Source of the DNA: Manganitrophus sp963718695
GTDB taxonomy: Bacteria > Nitrospirota > Nitrospiria > SBBL01 > Manganitrophaceae
Length of the DNA stretch: 64,000 nt
Direction of reading: 5' to 3'
NCBI GenBank assembly: GCA_963718695.1
Contig: OY970371.1
Coordinates: 1,488,001-1,552,000 of the forward strand
The notes beneath the pieces were generated by a model. It had not been told where the DNA came from. It searched no databases and saw nothing but the letters and a program-made list of their open reading frames with translations. How positions within the stretch are numbered: the first letter of the stretch is position 1; every line of letters starts with the position of its first letter. The position numbers and the translations under genes were made by a program. This document shows positions 52,880 through 60,754 of the stretch, in pieces.

Positions 52880-54781
52880 ATGGAGATCCATATGAAAATG
52901 GGATCGGATAAGAATCGAAAGGCCGACGTCCGGGTCTCGGATCAAGCGGGCTCCCTACGAAGGAAGTTTCCGCTCAAGCTGCTGGTCTTGGCCGAGCTGG
53001 CCCCCCGGGATGAGCAGGGGGCCTCGTCCCCGGGAGGGGCGGGCCGGACCCGTGTGGACAAAGAGCGCTTCGGCGCGGCGCTTCAATCCCTCGCCGGTCC
53101 TCTTTCGATCGATGTCCCCAATCGCTTGGGGAGCGGGCCGAAGGAGTGGGCGATCTCGCTTCCGATCGATTCGATCAAGAGCTTCCATCCGGATGCCGTC
53201 GTGGACGCGGTTCCGCCGCTGAAAGATCTGATCGAGATCCGTCAGCGGTTGCTCCGGCTGCGGAACAGAGAGGTTTCCTACGAGACCTTTCGCGCTGAGT
53301 TAGGGCAGCTCCGGGGAGGAGGAGATCTCCTCGGGCGAATTCAATCGGCGCTTGAAGCCGGTCCGACCGAATCCCCTTCTTCCCGAACCATGCCGCCGGC
53401 CCCTGCGCGAAGCGCTCCATCCAGCAGTGAAAAAGATGCCTCCCTCGATTCTCTTTTTGAAATGGTGGCCGCGCCAGGTGTGGATCGAGCCGCCCAAGAA
53501 TCGGCCACGGCCTCCCGGCTCGACCGGTTTATTTCCGAGATCATCTCGTCCGGACGCCCCGGCACGCCGGCCGATCCCCGCGCCGTCGACGCGATCATGA
53601 AGGAGCTGGACGAGATGCTCGGCGCCCAGCTCGACGCGATCCTCCATCATCCCGAGTTCCAGCGGTTGGAAGCGGTTTGGCGGGGGATCAAGTTTCTCGT
53701 TGATCGAACCGACTTTCGAGAGCCGATCGAGATCGATCTGCTCCATGCTCCCAAGGAACAACTCGCAGAGATCTTCGATCGCGACGTTTTTCAACCGGAA
53801 TCGGAAGGAACCGCTGAAGCGCCCGTTTCGATGATCATCGCAGACTACATCTTCGATCGATCCCCTCGGGACATCGATCTGCTCCAGGATCTCGCCGAGA
53901 AGGCCGAACAGCTTCAGACGCCGCTTATTACCGCCGTTGGTCCGGCCTTCCTCGGATTGGAATCGATCGGGGAGATGGAGCCGCTGGATGCCGTGGGGAA
54001 TCTGTTCGATCAGACCGAATATATCAAATGGCGATCGCTTCGGCAGGGGAACGCCTCGCGGTGGCTGGCGGTTCTGTTCAATCGCTTTTTGCTTCGGCTT
54101 CCTTACGGGCCGGAGCAGAATCGGGTGAAGCGTTTTAATTTTCGGGAGTCGATCCGTTCGGAGCGGTCGTTTCTCTGGGGAAATCCGGTCTGGGGCCTCG
54201 CGAGCGTGTTGACGGCGAGCTTTGCCAAAACCGGCTGGTGCAGCGAGATCACCGGCGCCCGCGGCGGCGGGATGATCGAAGATCTTCCGTTGCGGGAGAT
54301 CGCGCGGCGGAACGGGGAGAAGGGGCAGCTTCCTTTGGAAGCGCCGATCTCGGAGGAGCACCGGATCGATCTGGCGGCGAACGGCATTCTGGCATTGACC
54401 TGCCGCCTCAACGCGGACGCGGTCGTCATCCCGTCCGTGCCGAGCGTGCATCAGCCGGAGCGGTATCCCGATCCGAAAGAGACGGCGTTGAGCGCCGTCC
54501 GCGCGACCTTTCCGTATCAGCTCATTGCAGGGAGGCTCTCTCAGGCGATCGGCCGCGTGGCCGGAGAAATCGGGGAGGGGAAGTCGCCGTCGGCAATCGA
54601 GAAGGTTTTTACGGAGGTGTTAACGTCGTCTCTTGCGATCTCTCCGGAAGGAATCGAGGTTCAAGCCCGGGAGAGCGAAGAGAAGCCGGATCGGTATGAT
54701 GTGTTCATCACCTTCCGGCCCGACCGCGCCGGGCTGGGGCTTTCCGCCCCGGTCGGGCTAAGCTTGTCGGTCAGAAGATAG
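52880..54781 (+). CDS. fused TssB-TssC sheath protein
   Basis: A 633-residue protein. Residues about 25-135 follow TssB: 'RRKFPLKLLVLAEL', 'RVDKERFGAALQSL', 'ISLPIDSIKSFHPDAVVDAVPPLKDLIEIRQRLLRLRN'. A Pro/Ser-rich linker (about 150-185) is followed from residue 188 by a complete TssC: 'LGAQLDAILHHPEFQRLEAVWRGIKFLVDRTDF', 'NLFDQTEYIKWRSLRQGNASRWLAVLFNRFLLRLPYGPEQN', 'FLWGNPVWGLASVLTASFAKTGWCSEITG' and the C-terminal strand. The sequence is far from the canonical pair in this locus. It may be a specialised sheath ring, cap or second sheath (inference). GGAGG precedes ATG 52880. Confidence 0.85.
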   Translation: MEIHMKMGSDKNRKADVRVSDQAGSLRRKFPLKLLVLAELAPRDEQGASSPGGAGRTRVDKERFGAALQSLAGPLSIDVPNRLGSGPKEWAISLPIDSIKSFHPDAVVDAVPPLKDLIEIRQRLLRLRNREVSYETFRAELGQLRGGGDLLGRIQSALEAGPTESPSSRTMPPAPARSAPSSSEKDASLDSLFEMVAAPGVDRAAQESATASRLDRFISEIISSGRPGTPADPRAVDAIMKELDEMLGAQLDAILHHPEFQRLEAVWRGIKFLVDRTDFREPIEIDLLHAPKEQLAEIFDRDVFQPESEGTAEAPVSMIIADYIFDRSPRDIDLLQDLAEKAEQLQTPLITAVGPAFLGLESIGEMEPLDAVGNLFDQTEYIKWRSLRQGNASRWLAVLFNRFLLRLPYGPEQNRVKRFNFRESIRSERSFLWGNPVWGLASVLTASFAKTGWCSEITGARGGGMIEDLPLREIARRNGEKGQLPLEAPISEEHRIDLAANGILALTCRLNADAVVIPSVPSVHQPERYPDPKETALSAVRATFPYQLIAGRLSQAIGRVAGEIGEGKSPSAIEKVFTEVLTSSLAISPEGIEVQARESEEKPDRYDVFITFRPDRAGLGLSAPVGLSLSVRR

Positions 54782-54795
54782 AATGGGAGCCGCCC

Positions 54796-54818
54796 GCCGG
54801 TCATTTGTTGTTACCGGC
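54796..54818. terminator. hairpin between convergent T6SS and regulator genes
   Basis: GCCGGT (54796-54801) and ACCGGC (54813-54818) pair around an 11-base loop; AGGGGTTTTC follows on the plus strand. It lies just after the tssB-tssC stop and overlaps the last codons of the convergent response regulator. A weak terminator for the T6SS transcript is possible. Confidence 0.35.
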
Positions 54819-55190
54819 AGGGGTTTTCTCTTGAAAGAACTGCTTTAAGAGCTCCTTCAGTTCGGTGATGGTGAAAGGCTTTTCAAGGCAGAGGTTCCCT
54901 GTTCCCTTCACGAAGGTTTCGGTTTTAGGATTCCTCAGATCGCCGGTGATGAAGACGATTCGGCCGGCCACGCTCGCGGAACGGTCCTTTACTTTTTGGT
55001 AAAGGTCTTTTCCGCTCATATCGTTTAAATGGATATCTAAAAAGATCCCATCAAACTCCTCATCATGAAGCTTTTCGAGCGCCTCCGTTCCCGACTGGGT
55101 CTGTGTCACGAAATAGCCGAAACGGCTCAGGAGACTGGAGAGAAAATTCCGAATAATTGATTCATTTTCGACGACCAGGATTCGCTTCAT
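54801..55190 (-). CDS. single-domain response regulator
   Basis: A 129-residue receiver domain alone. Phospho-acceptor Asp52 lies in 'GIFLDIHLNDMSG', the acidic pocket has Glu8 in 'VVENES', the Thr switch is in 'FITGD', and the conserved Lys is in 'LEKPF'. There is no output domain, so it probably works by protein contact. No kinase is adjacent; the hybrid kinase at 16-18 kb is a possible but unproven partner. Its 5' side (55191-55403) holds no gene. Confidence 0.88.
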   Translation of the reverse strand: MKRILVVENESIIRNFLSSLLSRFGYFVTQTQSGTEALEKLHDEEFDGIFLDIHLNDMSGKDLYQKVKDRSASVAGRIVFITGDLRNPKTETFVKGTGNLCLEKPFTITELKELLKQFFQEKTPAGNNK

Positions 55191-55403
55191 CCAAAGACCT
55201 CTTCTAACGGATCATTCCGATTTGGCGGGACAGAGAATTCGCTGCCTGCCGCAGCCGTGATTCCTCTTTTCAGCCTAGAATTCGCAAGGACTCATTGGAA
55301 TCCAACCGCGTATACACCTTTGAGTTTACACGAGGTTCGCGGTCTGCGCCAGCATTAGGGGTCAATCCTTGAGCGGTCATTTTTTCAGAAAAGATCGGCA
55401 ACG

Positions 55404-55811
55404 CTAGGTACACGCTCTGAAGAGCGGGCTGGTGTGGGAGACATCCGGGTCTCCGGTTTTGAGGTCCAGAAGATAGTGCAAGACTTCATGACGCCATACC
55501 GAAAGCGCGCCCACCTTGAACGAGTTGGGTCGGACGTATTCTCCGCTGCAGCCGTCCGCATAATGCGGGCAGGGAAAAACCGGCGGCATTAAGATCACGG
55601 AGACGTCCTCATACTTTCCTTCGTTAATTCCGGCACAGGCTTTTGTTTCGTCAAAGGCTTTCTGTAGGAATTGCTCCGTGCTTGTGTCGATAAAGAGACC
55701 CGGCGGGGTCGATTCCGCGGAATGACCTTCCTTCCCGCATCCGCTCAGGACGAATAGCGCGGCCATTCCCACCAGGAAAGAAGCCCATTTTCGAACCGTC
55801 CCGAACGACAT
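55404..55811 (-). CDS. small lipoprotein with HExxH motif
   Basis: A 135-residue lipoprotein: the signal ends in LFVLSGC. The mature part has 'WRHEVLHYLLDLKTGDPDVSHTSPLFRAC', an HExxH zinc-protease-like motif with a further His 15 residues on. Cysteines ('KACAG', 'FPCPHYADGCSG', 'FRAC') may form disulfides. It is too short for a full classical protease, and its activity is unknown. Start ATG 55811 (MSFGTVRKW) gives a normal signal; a longer frame reaches 55856. Confidence 0.6.
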   Translation of the reverse strand: MSFGTVRKWASFLVGMAALFVLSGCGKEGHSAESTPPGLFIDTSTEQFLQKAFDETKACAGINEGKYEDVSVILMPPVFPCPHYADGCSGEYVRPNSFKVGALSVWRHEVLHYLLDLKTGDPDVSHTSPLFRACT

Positions 55812-55958
55812 TTCTAATACCTTTAAGGAGTAAACCCGGCCTGCGGCGATGTCCAACTAAACGGGGTTATTCGCAAAAGGTATGCCAGTGGACGGTCTAG
55901 AAATTATATAGGATTAAATTAATGAATTAGAAAATTTGGTTGGGTTTCGGAGGGTAAA

Positions 55959-55976
55959 GTCCCCTAAACAGGGGAC
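55959..55976. repeat. GTCCCC/GGGGAC hairpin
   Basis: A perfect 6-bp stem with a six-base loop (TAAACA), in an AT-rich 200-base gap between two minus-strand genes. It may end transcription of the delta-60 gene, but it lacks a good T-run on the minus strand. Confidence 0.35.
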
Positions 55977-56057
55977 ATTTCTCGGCCAATGCTGTGGAAT
56001 GGGCTACATAGCTCTAGGGGATAACTCGGTCGAGTGAGACGGTTTCCGACGGCTGAA

Positions 56058-58766
56058 TTAGTCGTTCTTGGCGCCGGCGGAGATCCAGTCTCGGACTTTT
56101 TGAATCTCTTCGTCTGAGAGAGGTGGTCCACTGGCTGGCATCAGGCCGAGCGTAGGGTCGGTCAGCTTTTTCACCAAGAAGCTTGCGTCGGGGTTGAACG
56201 GTTCGACCCGCTTGAAGTTGGAGCCCTCTGTCTGTGTGCTCGGCACGTTCACTAGAAGATTAAAAGAGTTCTCTAGGGTGTCGAGGAACAGGCCGGTCTC
56301 ATTGCCGCCAGGCCCTCCTGGTTTATGACAGGCATTTCCGCATCTTTGCGAAAAGATCTGTGCCTGGAGGAGGGAGAGGGTCGGAGGGGCTTCGAGGATC
56401 TGGCCCCGGATTTCGCCGCCCAGATGGGTCGACGTGTGAACATGAAGGTAGGTATTGCCGTCCCGCATCGATTTGATTGCATCGGCAAAGGTGTTGATTC
56501 CTTCCGTCGCTGCGATCCGTTCCAGATCGGCAGCGGTTAGCTTGCCGGTTAATGGACTGACAAATGGGCTGGAGGTCAGCGTAAAGAGGGCGCGCCCTTC
56601 CTCACCACGCGCGCCAAAGTGGATTTGAACAGCGGTGATTCCGCTGATGCCGATGTCTGCTATATGGAGCGTGTAGGAAATCTCCGTTCCGCCGGGATTG
56701 ATCGCAAAAGTAGCTGACCCCGCACCCAGTGTTGTCACGGCGGGAATTTCTTCGCTACCGGAGAGGGTTGCACGTAGTAATACTGGAGTAATTCCTGTGT
56801 GATACCGTACTAGTGTAAAACGACCCGTGCTAATAGTGGAACCTCCGGCCGCAATAACTTTCCCATCACCTTGAATGGCAACACTTTGAATGAGACTCAA
56901 GGTTGAATTTGGAATAGTAGTAATGATTACTCCATTACCGTTAAAAGAAGTATCTAGACTACCATTGGGATTATAACGTGCTAAAGTGAAATTTGTTTGT
57001 GGTGTATTGGAGTGTCCAGCTGCAACGATTTTCCCATCGGTTTGAAGAACTAGACTAAGGGCGGCGCTGTTGGTTGATGTTGGGATCTCTGTAGTAACAA
57101 TGCCAGCGGTACCGAATGAGGCATCCAGGCTGCCGCTAGTGTCATATCTTGCTAAGGTGAAGCGGTTGGACGAACTGATAAACGAAAATCCAGCTGCGAC
57201 AATTTTCCCATCAGATTGAATAGAGACACCTTGAATATTGCTGGATGTCGAGCTTGGGATGACCGTGGTAACAACGCCACCAGTGCCGAAAGAATTATCA
57301 AGGTTGCCATTAGCTTCATAACGAACCAAGGTAAACCGATTGTTGGAACTGATGACGGAAGGTCCAGCTGCAACAATTTTTCCGTCTGCCTGAATTGCTA
57401 TTTCTTGGATAGTGCTAGAAGTTGAAGTTGGAATGGCGGTAAAGACGGAGCCACCCGTTCCAAAAGAGGTATCAAAGTTGCCATCTGTATCGTATCGTGC
57501 CACAGTGAAATGGCTCGATACGATTGTAGAGGCTCCAGCAGCAACGATTTTTCCATCTGCTTGAATAGCAATGTCTAGGATAGTACTGCTGGCTGAAGTT
57601 GAAATAACGGAAGTGACAAACCCGCCGGTACCAAATGAGGTATCAATGTTACCGTCAGTATTATATCGTGCCAGGGTAAAGCGGGTCGTACCGATGGTAG
57701 ACGATCCAGCTGCAATAATCTTCCCATCGCTTTGGATGGCGACGGCTTGAATAAAGCTAGAGCTTGAGTTTGGAACGGGTGAAGTTACAATCCCACCTGT
57801 CCCGAACGTGGCGTCAAGGGCTCCATCAGTAGTATATCTTGCCAGAGTGAAGTGATTGGCACTGATGTTGGAAAATCCGGCTGCTAAAATTTTCCCATCC
57901 GCCTGAACAGCGATGTCCTGAATAGTGCTGCTATTTGATGTTGGAATAACAGTATCAACAGAGCCGTCCGCGTCGAAGCTGACATCCCGACTCCCGGGAT
58001 TAACCACCGTCACCGGAATCGTTTTAATCTTCGTTGGATCGGCCTGACTGGTTGCCACCACGTTATAGGTCGTTCCCGATACTTCCGGCGCAGTATAAGT
58101 ACCGCCCGGCGTGATCGTTCCGTTTGCGTCTCCCCCTTCGACGCTCCAGGTGACGCCCTGATTCGCATTTTGTGCGATGGCTGCCGTAAAGGTCTGAACC
58201 CCGTTGGGGGGGAGGATCGCCGTGCCGGGATTTACCACCACCGAAACCTCGGGCTTGGTATTGGGGTTAGTCCAGGCATCGCTGGTGGATCCGAAGATCT
58301 CCACCTCGTTGAGGTTGGTAAAGCCGTCATTGTCGGTGTCGGGATAAACAAGCGCTCCGGTGTCGAATGGGACCGGGGTATCGGCATTCGCCTGAATGGT
58401 AACCGTCACAACGGGAGCGGTGGCGATTAGGACATTATCGATAAAATACTGAATCTCAAAGGTGTGCGGTCTGGCCGGAAGGTTGGGGATGGTTCCGACG
58501 ACCCGATCGTTTTGCGTATCGACCTGCAGATCGATGATTCGAACATTCGCGGTTCCCCCATCGACGATCACCTTCGCATTCAGTCCGGTCCGCGCTTTTT
58601 CCAGCTGTGCGGGAATGGGGGAGGAGAAGTTATCTTGAGCCCCGGCGCTGATCGTGGTCTGTCGATCACCGTTTTGTCCGCAGCTGGCCAGGAAAAGGGC
58701 AAAGAACATTCCGGTGAAAACAGGCACGAAGGGAAATTTGAGAAACGTCGATTTGAAAGAAGCCAT
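56058..58766 (-). CDS. delta-60 repeat lipoprotein with CHRD and cytochrome-like ends
   Basis: A 902-residue secreted lipoprotein (lipobox LASC). Order: an Ig-like region, a calcium-site-like 'DTDNDGFTNLNE', a Big2-like domain ('VTWSVEGGDANGTITPGGTYTAPE'), then seven 57-residue delta-60 repeats with 'IAIQADGKIVAAG' and 'FTLARY' in each, likely a seven-bladed propeller. A CHRD domain follows ('SGSEEIPAVTTLGAGSATF'), and the C-terminus carries 'CGNACHKPGG', a CxxxCH haem-like motif with an extra residue, and a late Met in 'LGLMPASG' as possible axial ligand. The repeat DNA is visibly less GC-rich than its surroundings. Possibly a surface or redox protein; function unknown. Confidence 0.8.
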   Translation of the reverse strand: MASFKSTFLKFPFVPVFTGMFFALFLASCGQNGDRQTTISAGAQDNFSSPIPAQLEKARTGLNAKVIVDGGTANVRIIDLQVDTQNDRVVGTIPNLPARPHTFEIQYFIDNVLIATAPVVTVTIQANADTPVPFDTGALVYPDTDNDGFTNLNEVEIFGSTSDAWTNPNTKPEVSVVVNPGTAILPPNGVQTFTAAIAQNANQGVTWSVEGGDANGTITPGGTYTAPEVSGTTYNVVATSQADPTKIKTIPVTVVNPGSRDVSFDADGSVDTVIPTSNSSTIQDIAVQADGKILAAGFSNISANHFTLARYTTDGALDATFGTGGIVTSPVPNSSSSFIQAVAIQSDGKIIAAGSSTIGTTRFTLARYNTDGNIDTSFGTGGFVTSVISTSASSTILDIAIQADGKIVAAGASTIVSSHFTVARYDTDGNFDTSFGTGGSVFTAIPTSTSSTIQEIAIQADGKIVAAGPSVISSNNRFTLVRYEANGNLDNSFGTGGVVTTVIPSSTSSNIQGVSIQSDGKIVAAGFSFISSSNRFTLARYDTSGSLDASFGTAGIVTTEIPTSTNSAALSLVLQTDGKIVAAGHSNTPQTNFTLARYNPNGSLDTSFNGNGVIITTIPNSTLSLIQSVAIQGDGKVIAAGGSTISTGRFTLVRYHTGITPVLLRATLSGSEEIPAVTTLGAGSATFAINPGGTEISYTLHIADIGISGITAVQIHFGARGEEGRALFTLTSSPFVSPLTGKLTAADLERIAATEGINTFADAIKSMRDGNTYLHVHTSTHLGGEIRGQILEAPPTLSLLQAQIFSQRCGNACHKPGGPGGNETGLFLDTLENSFNLLVNVPSTQTEGSNFKRVEPFNPDASFLVKKLTDPTLGLMPASGPPLSDEEIQKVRDWISAGAKND

Positions 58767-58802
58767 AATAGTGTATGTCCGAATGGAGTCGTCTAGTTGT
58801 TA

Positions 58803-59468
58803 TTAAGGCGTCGGCCCTGAGATGGTCGCGGAGCCGGTTTGTCCCCCTGCGCCCCCGCCCCCGCCGCCACCGCCTCCACCACCGCCGGCTGCGGCGGCAC
58901 CGACCACCACGGCCCCTGCAATGGCCCAGACCCACCACTTCTTGTACCAGGGCTTGTCGGGGGAGGCCTCTGTCTTGAGCGCCGTTTGTTTTTCTTCGGC
59001 CGGGAAGACCTTTTCCGTGAAGGCGTCTTCGCCCTTCTTTTCGGGCATCGCGGGGGTGACGGTTACGGTGAGCGGGGAGAAGGAGAAGCCGCGCAAGGCG
59101 ATGTTTCCGGCTTGATCGGACGCCTGGATATAGTATTCGATGCCGGGCTCGGCGATATCATCTTTTGGGATGGAGACCGAAAAGGCCCCTTCCGGCTGCT
59201 TTTCCATGTTGATGCTCGAATACTCTTCTTTTCCCATTTCACGGTAGAAGAGGGTCGCCTCTTTGATGTCTGAATTATCGGTAATGGTCGCCTGAATGTT
59301 CACCGCTTCGCCGGACCGGAAAGACTCGGTCGGGGGTTCGTGCTGGATGACCGGGGCGGTGAGATCTTTGGCGGAAGGTTTTGCGGTTTGGGCCCAGAGC
59401 GGCGCCGTGGGGATGAGCACAAAAGTATAAAAGGCGATGAGGCTGAGGAGCAATGCTTTATTTTTCAT
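58803..59468 (-). CDS. exported Ig-like protein with C-terminal membrane anchor and poly-Gly tail
   Basis: A 221-residue protein with a Sec signal peptide (cleavage near LWAQT). An Ig-like/bacterial surface domain ('PVIQHEPPTESFRSGEAVNIQATITDNSDIKEATLFYREMG', 'YYIQASDQAGNIALRGF') is followed by a transmembrane helix after 'WYKKWWVWAIAGAVVVGAAAA' and a tail of 12 consecutive Gly residues. Such poly-Gly after the anchor is common in exported proteins with GGx-type stop-transfer regions. It lies 36 bases upstream of the delta-60 gene on the same strand, so the two may be cotranscribed. Confidence 0.65.
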   Translation of the reverse strand: MKNKALLLSLIAFYTFVLIPTAPLWAQTAKPSAKDLTAPVIQHEPPTESFRSGEAVNIQATITDNSDIKEATLFYREMGKEEYSSINMEKQPEGAFSVSIPKDDIAEPGIEYYIQASDQAGNIALRGFSFSPLTVTVTPAMPEKKGEDAFTEKVFPAEEKQTALKTEASPDKPWYKKWWVWAIAGAVVVGAAAAGGGGGGGGGGGGAGGQTGSATISGPTP

Positions 59469-59502
59469 TTTAGACCCGTATGAATGGGGGTATGGGAACT
59501 GA

Positions 59503-59531
59503 AAATTAGCAGGGTTTCATAGGCAAGTCAA
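59503..59531 (-). promoter_or_regulatory. candidate promoter of the Ig-like / delta-60 operon
   Basis: On the minus strand TTGACT (59526-59531) and TAATTT (59503-59508) are 17 bases apart, 35 bases before the Ig-like gene. The gap up to the PP2C gene (59469-59618) shows nothing else. Confidence 0.5.
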
Positions 59532-59618
59532 TAGGAAAATGCTGGAGAGGGATGGTGGATGAATGAACAGGTCGCGACACAAAGTGGCAGGAATGGAGTG
59601 AAACGAAGAGCCGTTCTC

Positions 59619-60446
59619 TCAGCCGGGGCGAACCAGCACACAGGTGATATTGTCTTTTCCGCCGTTCCGATTGGCTTCTTTGATCAAGGTTTCAGAGGCC
59701 GATGGGATGGAGGCGGGGGCGGAAAGAATCTCCTCGATCCTTTTGTCCGGGACCATGTTCGTCAGGCCGTCGGAGCAGAGAAGAAAAAGATCGCCCGGCC
59801 GCACCCGCTCTTCACGGAGGTCGATTTTGAGTTTTGGCTCCACGCCGACCGCGCGTGTCAGAATATGCTTCAATCGGGAGGGGATCGTCGCAAGGGGCGC
59901 CGCCCCCGTGGGCGGCTGCATCGCGGCGAGGGTATGGTCTTGCGTGAGCAGTTCGAGGCGGCCGTTCCGCAGGCGGTAGGCCCGGCTGTCCCCCACGTTC
60001 GCAATCGATGCGGTCTCGCCGGAGAGGGCCAGCGCGACGATCGTCGTTCCCACCGTTCCGGGGCCGGTCAGGGTCTCCGTGCCGTCGAAAACCTTCACCT
60101 TCTCTTGAGAAAACTGATAGATCCGGCCGTTCGCGTCCAGAATCGCTTCTTCCAGGAGAGAGGCCGATTTTTCTTTTGACGAGAGAAATTTCGCCGAGAC
60201 GGTTTCGATCGCCATCCCGCTGGCGACCTCCCCGAAGGAGTGGCCTCCCATCCCGTCGGCGACCAGGTAAAGACCGGCTTCGTCCGAGAGGAAGAAGGCA
60301 TCCTCGTTGTGGCTTCGCCTTAATCCGATATCGGTCAACCCGGCGCTTTTGGAGTGGGGGGCGTCCCGGCTCTCATCACTTTTTATGAAGCGGTTCTTAA
60401 AGTTATTCCAAAGCACCCGAATCCTCCCGTTTTTATCCGACTTCAA
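59619..60446 (-). CDS. PP2C-type protein phosphatase (PppA/Stp-like)
   Basis: A 275-residue PPM-family Ser/Thr phosphatase. Metal-binding motifs are 'RSHNEDAFF', 'LVADGMGGHSFGE', 'IANVGDSRAYRLR', 'CSDGLTNMV' and 'GGKDNITCVLVR'. In T6SS of the Pseudomonas type such an enzyme (PppA) removes the phosphate that PpkA adds to the FHA protein. The kinase gene is downstream on the map, on the same strand with the FHA-sigma54 gene between, so the set is consistent with that pathway, though a general Stp-type role is possible. Confidence 0.88.
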   Translation of the reverse strand: MKSDKNGRIRVLWNNFKNRFIKSDESRDAPHSKSAGLTDIGLRRSHNEDAFFLSDEAGLYLVADGMGGHSFGEVASGMAIETVSAKFLSSKEKSASLLEEAILDANGRIYQFSQEKVKVFDGTETLTGPGTVGTTIVALALSGETASIANVGDSRAYRLRNGRLELLTQDHTLAAMQPPTGAAPLATIPSRLKHILTRAVGVEPKLKIDLREERVRPGDLFLLCSDGLTNMVPDKRIEEILSAPASIPSASETLIKEANRNGGKDNITCVLVRPG

Positions 60447-60754
60447 CCTCGATGGAGGAGGAAATCTCCGATAGCAGAATGAAAAGCAAAGGATATGCCA
60501 AGGGGATAACGAAGTTCTCGCGGGGCGAATCTGTCGGCTAACCGCTTAAATCAATAGGAATATACCGGAATCGGAAAGAAACGGGATACAGGCTGATCGA
60601 AAAAAACGGGGAATGAGATTTCAAGTTTTTGAAATAAGATTCAAAAGGTTTGAAATGCGGGAGCGGCAATTTCCCCCCTCTCCAAGGGGGGAGAGGACGC
60701 GAAAGCGCCCAGAGAAAAGTTAAAGCGGGGGGTGATGTTTAGGTCATAGAAGGG
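60447..60754. other. intergenic region upstream of the PP2C gene
   Basis: A 308-base gap with no gene. An inverted repeat, CCCCCCTCTCC AAGGGGGGAGAGG-like, lies at 60673-60694, related in style to the CCCCTCC element at 36427. AT-rich TTTCAA/TTGAAA pieces at 60620-60655 could belong to the PP2C promoter. Confidence 0.4.

Noticed and set aside
56900..57990. Regularly spaced ~171-base repeats that could look like a CRISPR array or tandem satellite
   Set aside because: They keep one long reading frame and encode delta-60 repeats; the period is 57 codons and there are no constant short repeats with unique spacers.
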